Source of the DNA: Ruegeria discodermiae
Lineage (GTDB): Bacteria > Pseudomonadota > Alphaproteobacteria > Rhodobacterales > Rhodobacteraceae
Reading direction: 5' to 3'
DNA length: 64,000 nt
NCBI RefSeq assembly: GCF_030758345.1
Contig: NZ_JAVAMO010000011.1
Coordinates: 1-64,000 of the forward strand
Each line of letters begins with the position of its first letter. Within the stretch, counting starts at the first letter, position 1. The position numbers were made by a program, and so were the translations under genes. Below the pieces are notes generated by a model, which was given only the letters and a program-made list of their open reading frames with translations, had not been told where the DNA came from and ran no database searches. Positions 34,426 through 44,359 of this stretch are shown piece after piece.

Positions 34426-35877
34426 ATGACAATCTCGGCAGCGTTCAGCAACGCACTCAGCGGTCTCACGGCCAGCGGTCGCGCTTCGGGCGTGATCTCG
34501 GACAATATCGCCAATGCACTGACACCGGGCTATGCGAAACGCAGCCTGGAGCTGACGTCGAACGCAACCGCCGGTCAGGGCGTGCGCGTCCTGGGGGTTG
34601 TACGCCGCACCGATCCCGTCCTGACGGACAACCGGCGCAGCGCCGAGGCCATGTCCCTGAATGCGGATAACCTGGCTCGGTTTCATGCCGATTTTGGGGC
34701 TCTGATCGGCCCCTCCGACAATCCCGGTTCGCTGACCAACCGCGTGGCCGAGCTTGAGGCGTCTCTGATCACCGCGGCAAGCAACCCCAGCGCGCCCAGC
34801 CGCCTCGATGCCACGGTCAATGCTGCCAGCGATCTGGCGCAATCGATCCGTTCGGCGGGCACCGGCCTGCGCGATCTGCGCACCCGCGCCGACCGCACCA
34901 TCGGCCAGCAGATCGACAACCTAAACGGCACGCTACAAGATATCGAGGCGCTGAACGCCCGTATCCGGCGGGTGCAGCTTTCGGGCGCGGATACTGCCTC
35001 TCTGCTTGACCAACGCCAGCAACTTGTGGATCAGGTCAATACTATCATCCCGGTCAAGATCGCCGCCCGTGACCATAGCGGTATTGCGCTTTACAGCGAA
35101 GGGGGCGCGATATTGCTGGACGGCTCCGCCGCCACGCTCAGCTTTACCACCGCCGCCTCTGCCGAACCGCATATGACCCAGGCAAACGGATTGCTTTCGG
35201 GGCTCGAGATCAACGGCATGGCCATCCGGACCGAGGGCGGGGCGTCACCCATCCGTGGCGGCACCCTTGCCGCCAATTTCCAAATTCGCGACGAGCTTGC
35301 CGTTGAGGCTCAGCAAAATCTCGATGCCCTCGCGCGCGACCTGATCGATCGCTTTGCCGACCCCGCTGTTGACCCGACGCTGGCCGCCGCCGATCCCGGC
35401 CTGTTCACCGACGCTGGTGCCGCCTTTCTGCCCGCCGATGAGGTTGGCCTGTCGAACCGGCTGGAACTTAACGCCGCTGTCGATCCGTCGCAGGGTGGCA
35501 ACAGTTGGCGGCTGCGCGACGGTTTGAATGCTGCAGGTCCCGGCGCGCAGGGCGATGCTGCCTTGCTGAAAGCGATGAGTGCCGCGTTGACCGACCCCCG
35601 GGCGCTGGCAAGCGGAAATCTCGGAACCGGCGTGATGACCGCCGGAGGGGCCGCGACCGCGATGCTGTCGATCACCTCGCAGGCCTCGGCCGAGACCGAA
35701 CAGCGCGCGAGCTTTGCTGCGGCCACTTTCACCGAGTTTCAGCGGATCGAGCAGGAAATCGGCGTGGATACCGACGCGGAGCTGCAATCCCTGATGCAGA
35801 TCGAACAGGCTTACGCCGCCAATGCGCGGGTTCTGGAAGTTGTCGGAACCCTGATGGATACATTGCTGAGGATCTGA
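34426..35877 (+). CDS. flgK: Flagellar hook-associated protein 1 FlgK
   Basis: This 483-residue hook-filament junction protein shows the N-terminal axial motif (FSNALSGLTASGRASGVISDNIANALTPGY). The C-terminal axial helix is also present (DAELQSLMQIEQAYAANARVLEVVGTLMDTLL). GGAAGGAGGGC precedes the ATG. It lies between flgE and flgL and is somewhat shorter than enterobacterial FlgK, as usual in this family. Confidence 0.92.
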   Translation: MTISAAFSNALSGLTASGRASGVISDNIANALTPGYAKRSLELTSNATAGQGVRVLGVVRRTDPVLTDNRRSAEAMSLNADNLARFHADFGALIGPSDNPGSLTNRVAELEASLITAASNPSAPSRLDATVNAASDLAQSIRSAGTGLRDLRTRADRTIGQQIDNLNGTLQDIEALNARIRRVQLSGADTASLLDQRQQLVDQVNTIIPVKIAARDHSGIALYSEGGAILLDGSAATLSFTTAASAEPHMTQANGLLSGLEINGMAIRTEGGASPIRGGTLAANFQIRDELAVEAQQNLDALARDLIDRFADPAVDPTLAAADPGLFTDAGAAFLPADEVGLSNRLELNAAVDPSQGGNSWRLRDGLNAAGPGAQGDAALLKAMSAALTDPRALASGNLGTGVMTAGGAATAMLSITSQASAETEQRASFAAATFTEFQRIEQEIGVDTDAELQSLMQIEQAYAANARVLEVVGTLMDTLLRI

Positions 35878-35880
35878 CCC

Positions 35881-36888
35881 ATGCCCCTGACATCAATCGG
35901 CGATCTGGCCAGCTCGCTGGCATTGCGCACCCGCAGCGCTGACATCAAAACCCGGATCGCGACGCTGACCGATGAGCTCAGCTCCGGTCGGACCAAGGAT
36001 GTAAACACGCGCCTTGCCGGTGATTATTCGCAACTGGCGGATATGGATCGCAGGCTGCGCCATATAAAGGCCTTCAACACCGTCACCGCCGAAGCGGGGG
36101 CCTGGGCCAGCGGCATGCAGACGAGCCTTTCCAACCTGCATGACCGGGTCAGGGATCTGTCGGCAAAACTGGTCACATTCACCACACCCGGCCAGGAGGC
36201 CACCCGCCAGCATATGAGCAATCAGGCCGCCGATGACCTCAAAATCCTGGTTGCGACATTGAACACACGATCGGGTGGGCGCAGCCTGTTTGCCGGGCAG
36301 GCGGTGGATACGACACCTCTGGCCGATGACACGGCCCTTTTGACGGCCTTGCGCACGGCGGTGAGTGGTCAGCCTACGCCGGTCGACATCATCCAGGCCG
36401 CCACCGACTGGTTCAACGACCCCGCCGGTTTTGAGGCGGTCATCTATCAGGGCTCCCCTCAGAGCCTAGACCCGATCAAACTGTCGGATACCCAGGACGC
36501 CAGCCTGCCGCTGCGCGCCGATCATCCCACCTTCCGCGCCCTTCTGCGCGATACCGCTTTGGCAGCACTTGCAATCGACCCGGCATTGGGACTCTCGGAA
36601 ACGGTTCAATCAGATCTGCTGAACAGAACCGGCACAAGCCTGCTGCGCAGCCAGGATGACCTGACCCTGCTTCAGGCCGATCTGGGGTATACGGAATCCC
36701 GGATCGAGGCGGCGCGGACCCAGAACGCCGCCACCGCGACAGCCACTGAATTTGCCCGCAACAGGCTTTTGGCAGCAGACCCCTATGACACGGCAACGCA
36801 TCTGGAAGCGGCCCAGTTCCAGTTGGAAAGCCTCTACGCTGTAACGGTCCGATCCTCGCAATTGTCCCTGGTGAATTACCTCAGATGA
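35881..36888 (+). CDS. flgL: Flagellar hook-associated protein 3 FlgL
   Basis: This 335-residue flagellin-like junction protein starts three bases after flgK. The N-terminal helix (LASSLALRTRSADIKTRIATLTDELSSG) and a C-terminal segment (ATHLEAAQFQLESLYAVTVRSSQLSLVNYL) match the flagellin-like axial domains. Its end overlaps flgI by four bases, so the genes are coupled. Confidence 0.88.
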   Translation: MPLTSIGDLASSLALRTRSADIKTRIATLTDELSSGRTKDVNTRLAGDYSQLADMDRRLRHIKAFNTVTAEAGAWASGMQTSLSNLHDRVRDLSAKLVTFTTPGQEATRQHMSNQAADDLKILVATLNTRSGGRSLFAGQAVDTTPLADDTALLTALRTAVSGQPTPVDIIQAATDWFNDPAGFEAVIYQGSPQSLDPIKLSDTQDASLPLRADHPTFRALLRDTALAALAIDPALGLSETVQSDLLNRTGTSLLRSQDDLTLLQADLGYTESRIEAARTQNAATATATEFARNRLLAADPYDTATHLEAAQFQLESLYAVTVRSSQLSLVNYLR

Positions 36889-37985
36889 CCCTTTTCAGAC
36901 TTCTTGCCCTGACCTTCCTGCTGGCCCTGCCCGCCAGCGCCGAAGAAATCCGGCTCAAGGATCTTGTCGATTTCGACGGCGTCCGGGGCAACGACCTGAT
37001 CGGCTATGGTCTTGTTGTAGGTCTGAACGGCACCGGCGACGGGCTGCGCAATTCGCCCTTCACCGAAGACATGCTATCGAATGTGCTGGAACGCCTGGGC
37101 GTCAACGTCACCGGAGAGCAATTTCGCCCCAAGAATGTCGCCGCCGTGTTCGTAACGGCCAGCCTGCCGCCCTTCTCAAGGGTGGGCTCGCAGATCGACG
37201 TTACCGTCTCCGCAATCGGGGATTCCAAAAGCCTGCTGGGGGGGACGCTGATCATGACACCTCTGAACGCTGCCGACGGGCAGATTTATGCCGTCGCGCA
37301 GGGCACCGTGCTGGCCGGTGGCGCCAGTGTCGAAGGAGAGGCGGCCTCGGTCGTGCGCGGTGTGCCCACCTCGGGTGTCATCCCATCTGGCGCGCGGGTC
37401 GAGAAAGAGATCGATTTCGACCTGTCATCGCTGACCCGGCTGCGCCTTGCCCTGCGGGAACCCGATTTTACCACGGCGGGGCGCATCGAAACAGCAGTGA
37501 ACCGCGAATTCAGGCGCGCGGTGGCGGTGATGCGCGATTCCGGAACAGTCGAGCTTGATATCGCAGCAACACGCTCGGCCTCGGTGGCCCACGCCATCGG
37601 ACGGGTTGAAAACATCCTCGTCACGCCGGAGCGCCGGGCGCGCGTGGTGGTCGATCAAAGATCGGGCACTATCGTGCTGGGCGATGATGTGCGCATCTCG
37701 CGCGTTGCCGTTTCGCAGGGCAATCTGACTCTGCGGATCGAAGAGGCGCCGCTGGTCGTACAGCCAAACCCCTTTGCCAATGGGCGCACCGTGGTTGTTC
37801 CCCGCACCACCGCAGAACTTGAAGAGGGTGACGGCATCAAGCTGGCCGAGGTGCCGGAAGGAACCTCGCTGTCGCAGGTTGTTGCCGGTCTGAACGCACT
37901 TGGGGTCTCGCCCAGGGACATGATCGACATTCTCAAGACGATCAAGGCGGCCGGGGCTCTGCACGCGGAATTTGTCGTGCGCTGA
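36885..37985 (+). CDS. flgI: Flagellar P-ring protein FlgI
   Basis: This 366-residue periplasmic P-ring subunit has a signal peptide (residues 1-19, ending PASA). The conserved block RLKDLVDFDGVRGNDLIGYGLVVGLNGTGDG follows directly, and the C-terminus NALGVSPRDMIDILKTIKAAGALHAE is typical. The ATG overlaps the flgL stop (ATGA). It ends the flagellar unit and is followed by an intrinsic terminator four bases later. Confidence 0.95.
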   Translation: MTLFRLLALTFLLALPASAEEIRLKDLVDFDGVRGNDLIGYGLVVGLNGTGDGLRNSPFTEDMLSNVLERLGVNVTGEQFRPKNVAAVFVTASLPPFSRVGSQIDVTVSAIGDSKSLLGGTLIMTPLNAADGQIYAVAQGTVLAGGASVEGEAASVVRGVPTSGVIPSGARVEKEIDFDLSSLTRLRLALREPDFTTAGRIETAVNREFRRAVAVMRDSGTVELDIAATRSASVAHAIGRVENILVTPERRARVVVDQRSGTIVLGDDVRISRVAVSQGNLTLRIEEAPLVVQPNPFANGRTVVVPRTTAELEEGDGIKLAEVPEGTSLSQVVAGLNALGVSPRDMIDILKTIKAAGALHAEFVVR

Positions 37986-37988
37986 GAC

Positions 37989-38020
37989 ACGCACGCTGTG
38001 GTGAGCGATGCGTGCGTTTT
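37989..38020 (+). terminator. Intrinsic terminator of the flagellar operon
   Basis: ACGCACGC (37989-37996) pairs perfectly with GCGTGCGT (38010-38017) and runs into four T residues. It lies directly after flgI. Confidence 0.75.
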
Positions 38021-38026
38021 CGCCTC

Positions 38027-38055
38027 TTGCAGACTCACCCGCCACCACGTATATG
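38027..38055 (+). promoter_or_regulatory. Sigma70 promoter of the rimP-nusA-infB operon
   Basis: TTGCAG (38027-38032) and TATATG (38050-38055) are spaced by 17 bases. The pair lies between the flgI terminator and rimP. A transcript would start near 38062 and carry a leader of about 85 bases containing the hairpin at 38110-38132. Confidence 0.6.
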
Positions 38056-38109
38056 CCTCTCAACAGCGGCGCGTCGGGCTCTGGCCTGAAGCTCCACCGG
38101 GAAATATCG

Positions 38110-38132
38110 ACGGGCCGCGGGCCCGTTTTTTT
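38110..38132 (+). terminator. Leader terminator (possible attenuator) ahead of rimP
   Basis: ACGGGCC (38110-38116) pairs perfectly with GGCCCGT (38120-38126), followed by a run of T residues to 38132. This is a textbook intrinsic terminator, yet it stands only 14 bases before the rimP start and behind the operon promoter. Readthrough control, for example by NusA as in enterobacterial nusA leaders, is an inference. Confidence 0.72.
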
Positions 38133-38146
38133 GTGTTTGGACCAAG

Positions 38147-38785
38147 ATGAGCAACGACCTGATAGCAAAGGCAGCGATTGACCGGCGGCTGGCCGAAATC
38201 GTCACCCCCGTGATCGAAGATCTCGGGTTTGAGCTGGTGCGCATCCGTCTGATGAGCGGCAAGCAGTCGACGCTGCAGATCATGGCAGATAAACCCGATG
38301 GCGGCATTGAGGTGGACGATTGCGCCGAAATCTCGAACGCGGTCAGCGCGACGCTGGATGTCGAGGACCCGATTCTTGACGCCTATACGCTGGAAGTGTC
38401 CAGCCCCGGCATCGACCGGCCGCTGACCCGGCTCAAGGATTTCGACATGTTCGAAGGCTATGAGGCCAAGATCGAAACCGCCGAACTGATCGATGGCCGC
38501 CGCCGCTTCAAGGGGGAATTGGCCGGGGTCGAGGGCGATGAGGTTCTGATCAACATCCCCGAGCATGGTGAGACCATCACCATCGGGCTGCAATTCGACT
38601 GGCTGAGCGATGCAAAGCTGGTGCTGACCGATGATCTGATCAAAGAAATGCTGCGCCAGCGCAAGGCGGCGGGCGCGTTGCCCGAAAACCTGAACGAAGA
38701 CCAATTCGACGAAATCGTAGAAGATGCGCCCCTGCGGGGCGACGAAATCGTGCCCGAGGAAGGGTCCGAAGAGGAGACGAACTGA
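38147..38785 (+). CDS. rimP: Ribosome maturation factor RimP
   Basis: This 212-residue protein helps 30S subunit maturation. The family motif region [10 protein letters not shown] (about residue 25) and the [12 protein letters not shown] signature (about residue 85) are clear. The C-terminus has an acidic extension (about residues 175-212). It starts the rimP-nusA-ylxR-infB operon, and its stop overlaps the nusA start by one base. Confidence 0.95.
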   Translation: MSNDLIAKAAIDRRLAEIVTPVIEDLGFELVRIRLMSGKQSTLQIMADKPDGGIEVDDCAEISNAVSATLDVEDPILDAYTLEVSSPGIDRPLTRLKDFDMFEGYEAKIETAELIDGRRRFKGELAGVEGDEVLINIPEHGETITIGLQFDWLSDAKLVLTDDLIKEMLRQRKAAGALPENLNEDQFDEIVEDAPLRGDEIVPEEGSEEETN

Positions 38786-40413
38786 TGGCAATCACCTCAG
38801 CCAACCAGCTTGAACTGCTGCAAACCGCCGAGGCCGTGGCCCGGGAAAAGATGATCGATCCCGGTCTGGTGGTCGAGGCGATGGAAGAAAGCCTCGCCCG
38901 TGCCGCCAAGAGCCGCTACGGCGCCGAGATGGATATCCGCGTCAGCATCGACCGCAAGACCGGCAAGGCCACCTTTACCCGCGTCCGCACCGTGGTCGAG
39001 GATGAAGAGCTTGAGAACTATCAGGCCGAATTCACCGTCGAACAGGCCAAGCAATATCTGGAGAACCCCGCCGTGGGTGACCAGTTCGTCGAAGAGGTTC
39101 CGCCGGTCGAGATGGGCCGGATCGCCGCGCAATCGGCCAAACAGGTGATCCTACAGAAGGTGCGCGAAGCCGAACGCGACCGTCAGTATGAGGAATTCAA
39201 GGACCGCGCCGGCACCATCATCAACGGTCAGGTCAAGCGCGAGGAGTTTGGCAATGTGATCGTCGATGTGGGCGGCGGCGAAGCCGTGCTGCGCCGCAAC
39301 GACAAGATCGGCCGCGAAAGCTATCGCCCGAACGACCGTCTGCGCGCCTATATCAAAGAGGTCCGCCGCGAGCCGCGCGGGCATCAGATTTTCCTGTCGC
39401 GCACCGCGCCGGAATTCATGGCCGAACTGTTCAAGATGGAAGTGCCGGAAATCTACGACGGCATCATCGACATCAAGGCAGTCGCCCGCGATCCGGGGTC
39501 GCGCGCCAAGATCGCCGTGATCTCTTATGACGGCTCGATCGATCCGGTCGGGGCCTGTGTCGGGATGCGCGGCAGCCGCGTTCAGGCCGTTGTGAACGAG
39601 TTGCAGGGCGAAAAGATCGACATCATTCCGTGGAACGAGGATCAGCCGACCTTCCTGGTGAACGCGCTGCAGCCCGCCGAAGTCTCCAAGGTGGTTCTGG
39701 ACGAAGAGGCTGGCAAGATCGAGGTTGTCGTGCCTGAGGAACAGCTGTCGCTCGCGATTGGTCGCCGCGGTCAGAACGTGCGTCTGGCCAGCCAATTGAC
39801 CAATCTGGACATCGACATCATGACCGAAGCCGAGGAATCGGCCCGTCGTCAGAAGGAATTCGAGGCCCGGACCAGCCTGTTCATGGAAACGCTGGATCTG
39901 GACGAATTCTTTGCCCAGCTGCTGGTCTCCGAAGGGTTTGGCAACCTCGAAGAGGTCGCTTATGTCGAACTCGACGAGTTGCTGGTCATAGATGGCGTCG
40001 ACGAAGGCACCGCGCAGGAGCTTCAGGCGCGCGCCCGCGACTATCTGGAAGCGCAAGCCAAGCAGGCGCTGGACAATGCCCGCGCGCTGGGCGTTGAGGA
40101 CAGCCTGGTTGAATTCGAGGGTCTGTCACCCCAGATGATCGAGGCATTGGCCAAAGACGGCGTCAAGACGCTGGAAGATTTTGCCACCTGCGCCGACTGG
40201 GAGCTGGCGGGCGGCTGGACCACGGTCGATGGCGAGCGCGTCAAGGATGACGGCATTCTGGAACCGTTCGGCATGAGCCTGGAAGAGGCACAGGCAATGG
40301 TGATGACCGCACGCGTTCTGCTGGGCTGGGTTGATCCGGCCGAGCTTGAGGCGGACCAAGAAGAGATCGAGTCAGAAGACGGCGAAGAAACCAGCGCGGA
40401 GGCCGGGGCCTGA
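38785..40413 (+). CDS. nusA: Transcription elongation/termination factor NusA
   Basis: This 542-residue protein has the NusA N-terminal RNA-polymerase-binding domain (residues 1-125), then S1 (about 135-200), KH1 and KH2 (about 200-350, with [10 protein letters not shown]-like and [15 protein letters not shown] motifs). Two helix-hairpin-helix C-terminal repeats follow (about 370-520) and then an acidic tail. It affects pausing, termination and antitermination. It is directly coupled to rimP. Confidence 0.96.
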   Translation: MAITSANQLELLQTAEAVAREKMIDPGLVVEAMEESLARAAKSRYGAEMDIRVSIDRKTGKATFTRVRTVVEDEELENYQAEFTVEQAKQYLENPAVGDQFVEEVPPVEMGRIAAQSAKQVILQKVREAERDRQYEEFKDRAGTIINGQVKREEFGNVIVDVGGGEAVLRRNDKIGRESYRPNDRLRAYIKEVRREPRGHQIFLSRTAPEFMAELFKMEVPEIYDGIIDIKAVARDPGSRAKIAVISYDGSIDPVGACVGMRGSRVQAVVNELQGEKIDIIPWNEDQPTFLVNALQPAEVSKVVLDEEAGKIEVVVPEEQLSLAIGRRGQNVRLASQLTNLDIDIMTEAEESARRQKEFEARTSLFMETLDLDEFFAQLLVSEGFGNLEEVAYVELDELLVIDGVDEGTAQELQARARDYLEAQAKQALDNARALGVEDSLVEFEGLSPQMIEALAKDGVKTLEDFATCADWELAGGWTTVDGERVKDDGILEPFGMSLEEAQAMVMTARVLLGWVDPAELEADQEEIESEDGEETSAEAGA

Positions 40414-40435
40414 TCTCAGGCCCGGTTGGGTCGAG

Positions 40436-41059
40436 ATGAGTCGCGGTGGCGCCTCGAAAGACCGGTCGGACGGTCCCGAACGCAAATGCGTCGCCACGGG
40501 CGAGGTGCGTCCTAAATATGGACTCATCCGCTTTGTGGCGGGACCGGACGGCACGATTGTGCCCGATGTGATGGGCAAGCTGCCGGGTCGCGGCGTTTAT
40601 GTCGCAGCCGACCGTGCGGCGCTGGGGCGCGCCGTGGACAAGAAACTGTTCAGCCGGGGCCTGAAGATGCAGGCCAAGGTTCCCGACGGGCTCATCGATG
40701 AGCTGGAGCGGCAATTGTCGCGCCGCGTCGTTGACCTGCTGAGCCTGGCCCGCAAGTCGGGTGATGCGGTGGCGGGCTATGAAAAAGTCAAGACCTGGCT
40801 CGACAAGGAAGAGGCCCAGGTTCTGCTTCAGGCCAGCGATGGATCGGCGCGCGGAAAGACGAAATTGAGCACGCCGCATTTTGGTAAATACATCGGCTGG
40901 CTCACTGCGGACGAATTGGGCATGGCGTTTGGACGCCAAACAGTGATACATGCGGCGCTGGCCTCTGGTGGACTCGCCAAACGTGTTGTAGAGGAAGCGC
41001 AGCGCCTGCGCGGCATGCGCGAAACGGATGACGGCGGCAGCGGCCGCACGGAAGGGTAA
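40436..41059 (+). CDS. ylxR: YlxR-family RNA-binding protein with L7Ae-like domain
   Basis: This 207-residue protein has an N-terminal YlxR (DUF448) domain with PERKCVATGEVRPK, LIRFV and the GKLPGRGVYVAADR motif. A C-terminal L7Ae-like domain covers about residues 95-190 (LSLARKSGDAVAGYEKV). This two-domain form between nusA and infB is usual in alphaproteobacteria. The ATG at 40436 is used; the frame extends back to 40331 only inside nusA. The precise RNA target is not known. Confidence 0.88.
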   Translation: MSRGGASKDRSDGPERKCVATGEVRPKYGLIRFVAGPDGTIVPDVMGKLPGRGVYVAADRAALGRAVDKKLFSRGLKMQAKVPDGLIDELERQLSRRVVDLLSLARKSGDAVAGYEKVKTWLDKEEAQVLLQASDGSARGKTKLSTPHFGKYIGWLTADELGMAFGRQTVIHAALASGGLAKRVVEEAQRLRGMRETDDGGSGRTEG

Positions 41060-41068
41060 GTAAGCTTG

Positions 41069-43555
41069 ATGAGCGATAGTGACGGCAAAAAGACATTGGG
41101 TCTTCGTGGAGCGCCCCGCTCGGGGAATGTGAAACAGAGTTTCAGCCACGGACGGACCAAGAATGTCGTGGTGGAAACCAAGCGCAAGCGCGTTGTGGTC
41201 CCCAAGCCCGGTGCGTCAAAGCCCGGGGCCGGGTCTGGCGCGCCCTCAGGTGATCCCTCGCGTCGCCCGGCCGGGATCTCTGACGCCGAGATGGCCCGCC
41301 GCCTGAAAGCGGTTCAGGCCGCCAAGGCGCGTGAGGCCGAGGAAACCGCGCGCCGCGCGGCTGAGGAAAAGGCGCGCGCCGAAGAGCGCGAGCGTCGCCG
41401 GGCCGAGGCCGAGGCGAAGGAACGCGAGCAGCGCGAGGCCGAAGAGCGTGCCAAGCAGAAAGCTGCCGACGAAGAACGCCAGCGCAAGGAAGCCGAAGAA
41501 TCCGCGCGCCGCGCCGCTGCCGAGGCCGCCTCTGCCAAAGAAGCGCCCAAACCGGAACAGCGCAGCGCACCGGCTAGTCGCCCCGCCCCTGCCGAAACGC
41601 CGCGTCGCGACCGCGAGCAACGCCCGTCGCGTGGCAAGGGCCGCGACGACAACCGCCGCTCGGGCAAGCTGACGCTGAACCAGGCGCTGTCGGGCGGCGA
41701 AGGTGGCCGCCAGAAATCGCTGGCCGCGATGAAGCGGAAACAGGAACGCGCACGGCAGAAGGCCATGGGTGGTTCGGTCGAGCGTGAAAAGGTGATCCGC
41801 GACGTTCAGGTGCCGGAAACCATCGTGGTGTCCGAACTGGCCAACCGGATGGCCGAACGTGTCGGTGACGTGGTCAAGTCGCTGATGAACATGGGCATGA
41901 TGGTCACGCAGAACCAATCGATTGACGCGGACACTGCCGAACTGATCATCGAGGAATTCGGCCACAAGGTGGTGCGTGTTTCGGACGCCGATGTCGAAGA
42001 CGTCATCGCCGATGTCGAAGACAATGAAGACGATCTGCAGCCGCGCCCGCCGGTCATCACCATCATGGGCCATGTCGACCACGGCAAGACCTCGCTGCTG
42101 GATGCGATTCGCGATGCCAAGGTTGTCGCCGGCGAGGCGGGTGGCATCACCCAGCATATCGGCGCCTATCAGGTGAAAACCGATGGCGGCACCACGCTGA
42201 CATTCCTCGACACACCAGGCCACGCCGCCTTTACCTCGATGCGCTCGCGCGGGGCGCAGGTGACGGATATCGTCGTGCTTGTGGTGGCTGCGGATGACGC
42301 GGTCATGCCGCAGACCATCGAAGCCATCAACCACGCCAAGGCGGCGCAGGTGCCTATGATCGTGGCGATCAACAAGATCGACAAACCCGAGGCCAACCCG
42401 GACAAGGTGCGCACCGACCTGCTGCAACATGAGGTGATCGTCGAGAAGATGTCCGGTGAGGTTCAGGATGTCGAGGTTTCCGCCATCTCCGGTCAGGGCC
42501 TGGACGAGCTGCTTGAGGCGATCGCGCTGCAAGCTGAAATTCTGGAGCTGAAAGCCAACCCCGATCGCGCCGCCCAGGGCGCCGTGATCGAGGCGCAGCT
42601 GGATGTGGGCCGGGGGCCCGTCGCAACCGTTCTGGTTCAGAAAGGCACGCTGCGTCAGGGCGATATCTTTGTTGTGGGTGAGCAATACGGCAAGGTCCGT
42701 GCGCTGATCAACGATAAGGGCGACCGGGTGAAAGAGGCCGGGCCGTCGGTTCCGGTCGAGGTTCTGGGCCTTAACGGCACGCCCGAGGCCGGGGACGTTC
42801 TGAACGTGACCGATACCGAAGCGCAGGCGCGCGAGATCGCGGATTACCGCGAACAGGCCGCCAAGGACAAACGCGCCGCTGCCGGTGCCGCAACCACGCT
42901 TGAGCAGCTGATGCAGAAAGCCAAGGACGACGAAAACGTCTCGGAACTGCCGATTCTGGTCAAAGCGGACGTGCAGGGTTCTGCCGAAGCCATCGTTCAG
43001 GCGATGGAAAAGATCGGCAATGACGAGGTGCGCGTGCGCGTGCTGCATTCCGGCGTCGGGGCCATTACAGAAACCGATATCGGTCTGGCCGAAGCGTCCG
43101 GCGCGCCGGTCATGGGCTTCAACGTGCGAGCCAATACCTCGGCCCGGAACACGGCGAACCAGAAAGGTGTCGAGATCCGGTATTATTCGGTGATCTACGA
43201 CCTTGTGGATGACGTGAAAGCCGCCGCTTCGGGCCTGCTGAGCGCCGAGATCAAGGAAAACTTCATCGGTTATGCCGAGATCAAGGACGTGTTCAAGGTC
43301 TCCAACGTCGGCAAGGTTGCGGGCTGTCTCGTGACCGAAGGTGTTGCGCGTCGTTCGGCAGGTGTGCGCCTGCTGCGCGACAATGTGGTGATCCACGAAG
43401 GCACGCTGAAGACCCTCAAACGCTTCAAGGACGAAGTGGCCGAGGTTCAGTCGGGTCAGGAATGCGGTATGGCCTTCGAGAATTACGACGATATCCGCGC
43501 TGGCGACGTGATCGAGATTTTCGAGCGCGAGGAAGTCACCCGCACGCTGGACTGA
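41069..43555 (+). CDS. infB: Translation initiation factor IF-2
   Basis: This 828-residue GTPase places initiator tRNA on the 30S subunit. A long N-terminal region (about residues 60-200) is rich in Ala, Glu, Arg and Lys and is probably coiled-coil. The GTP-binding motifs are GHVDHGKT (about residue 333), DTPGH and NKID. Domains II-IV follow to the C-terminus (EIFEREEV). The ATG at 41069 is preferred to the TTG immediately upstream. It closes the rimP operon. Confidence 0.97.
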   Translation: MSDSDGKKTLGLRGAPRSGNVKQSFSHGRTKNVVVETKRKRVVVPKPGASKPGAGSGAPSGDPSRRPAGISDAEMARRLKAVQAAKAREAEETARRAAEEKARAEERERRRAEAEAKEREQREAEERAKQKAADEERQRKEAEESARRAAAEAASAKEAPKPEQRSAPASRPAPAETPRRDREQRPSRGKGRDDNRRSGKLTLNQALSGGEGGRQKSLAAMKRKQERARQKAMGGSVEREKVIRDVQVPETIVVSELANRMAERVGDVVKSLMNMGMMVTQNQSIDADTAELIIEEFGHKVVRVSDADVEDVIADVEDNEDDLQPRPPVITIMGHVDHGKTSLLDAIRDAKVVAGEAGGITQHIGAYQVKTDGGTTLTFLDTPGHAAFTSMRSRGAQVTDIVVLVVAADDAVMPQTIEAINHAKAAQVPMIVAINKIDKPEANPDKVRTDLLQHEVIVEKMSGEVQDVEVSAISGQGLDELLEAIALQAEILELKANPDRAAQGAVIEAQLDVGRGPVATVLVQKGTLRQGDIFVVGEQYGKVRALINDKGDRVKEAGPSVPVEVLGLNGTPEAGDVLNVTDTEAQAREIADYREQAAKDKRAAAGAATTLEQLMQKAKDDENVSELPILVKADVQGSAEAIVQAMEKIGNDEVRVRVLHSGVGAITETDIGLAEASGAPVMGFNVRANTSARNTANQKGVEIRYYSVIYDLVDDVKAAASGLLSAEIKENFIGYAEIKDVFKVSNVGKVAGCLVTEGVARRSAGVRLLRDNVVIHEGTLKTLKRFKDEVAEVQSGQECGMAFENYDDIRAGDVIEIFEREEVTRTLD

Positions 43556-43579
43556 TCAGTTCTTACAAGACAAAAAGCA

Positions 43580-43607
43580 AGGGGTTGGCCGATGGGCCAA
43601 CCCCTTA
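43580..43607 (-). terminator. Strong hairpin between infB and the 44-residue gene
   Basis: AAGGGGTTGGCC (43580-43591) pairs perfectly with GGCCAACCCCTT (43596-43607) over a four-base loop. The T tract (GCTTTTTG) is on the minus strand, so it terminates the leftward small gene best. It can also form on the infB transcript, 25 bases past the infB stop. Confidence 0.8.
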
Positions 43608-43634
43608 TCGTGTGAGTGGCAGTTTGCCGTTTCG

Positions 43635-43769
43635 TCAGGCCGCAGCCTTGACCGGACGCCCCGAATAGAGCTTTTTGCCGACTTTTACTTCGATGCGACC
43701 ATCAGAGAGCGCACGCACATATGTGCCCTGAACGAACACACACGTGCCAATCGTAATTGTCCGTAGCAC
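43635..43769 (-). CDS. Conserved-looking small protein (44 aa)
   Basis: This GTG-started frame encodes MLRTITIGTCVFVQGTYVRA, then about 24 more residues ending SGRPVKAAA. GGGAGGA lies seven bases upstream of the start. A perfect TATAAT lies about 36 bases upstream, and a strong terminator follows. The composition suggests a tiny beta-strand protein (alternating hydrophobic and polar, LSDGRIEVKVGKKLYSG). I believe similar short proteins occur in related genomes but cannot assign a function. It is too short for usual gene-length cut-offs. Confidence 0.7.
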   Translation of the reverse strand: MLRTITIGTCVFVQGTYVRALSDGRIEVKVGKKLYSGRPVKAAA

Positions 43770-43775
43770 GTGACA

Positions 43776-43810
43776 TCCTCCCAAATAGGTATTTGGATTT
43801 CATCATTATA
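43776..43810 (-). promoter_or_regulatory. Promoter element and SD-overlapping palindrome of the 44-residue gene
   Basis: On the minus strand TATAAT lies at 43805-43810, with no clear -35 match. The palindrome CCAAATAGGTATTTGG (43781-43796) would fold in the leader. Its distal arm shares two bases with the Shine-Dalgarno GGGAGGA (43776-43782). The fold may restrain ribosome access or be a protein-binding site. Confidence 0.5.
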
Positions 43811-43960
43811 CACGAAAAAACAAAAATAGACACTGTTTAGCGTCAGGTGATCGAAGGATCTGACGCTGCAACTCTAGATGTAGCGTGGAATTTGGATATT
43901 ACATACAAAACGCCGTGAATGGCGCGGCTCAACAGCGGAAAGAAAGCCAGCTAATTCAGA

Positions 43961-44359
43961 TCACAGCCAGTCTCGCAGGATCGGAATAAGCGGAATATCG
44001 GCGGGCGGCATCGGGTAGTCGCGCAGATCTTTTGCCCGTACCCACTTCAACCTCTGGCCTTCATTGGATTGCGGTATGCCCTCCCATTTCCGGCAGGCAA
44101 AAAGCGGCATAAGCAGGTGGAAATCATCGTAGCTGTGGCTCGCAAATGTCAGCGGGGCAAGGCAGGATTCCCAGGTGTTGATGCCCAGCTCTTCTTCGAG
44201 CTCGCGGATCAGCGCCATCTCTGGCGTTTCACCCGATTCGACTTTGCCGCCCGGAAACTCCCAAAGACCGGCCATGGATTTGCCCTCGGGGCGCTGCGCC
44301 AGCAGCACCCGGCCATCCGGATCAATCAGCGCCACCGCCGAGACGAGAATGATCTTCAC
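43961..44359 (-). CDS. mutT: 8-oxo-dGTP diphosphatase MutT
   Basis: This 132-residue Nudix hydrolase removes oxidised dGTP. The full Nudix box GGKVESGETPEMALIRELEEELG is present at about residues 37-59 with its glutamates. The start is a GTG overlapping the argJ stop by four bases (GTGA), the usual argJ-mutT coupling in this family. The open frame extends to 44617 only within argJ. Confidence 0.88.
   Translation of the reverse strand: MKIILVSAVALIDPDGRVLLAQRPEGKSMAGLWEFPGGKVESGETPEMALIRELEEELGINTWESCLAPLTFASHSYDDFHLLMPLFACRKWEGIPQSNEGQRLKWVRAKDLRDYPMPPADIPLIPILRDWL

Noticed and set aside
38053-38180. Short leader frame running into rimP
   Set aside because: It lacks a ribosome-binding site and passes through the terminator hairpin; a leader peptide is not supported.
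41246-43396. 716-codon open frame antisense to infB
   Set aside because: This is a shadow frame caused by GC-rich codon use; composition is unnatural and infB is certain.
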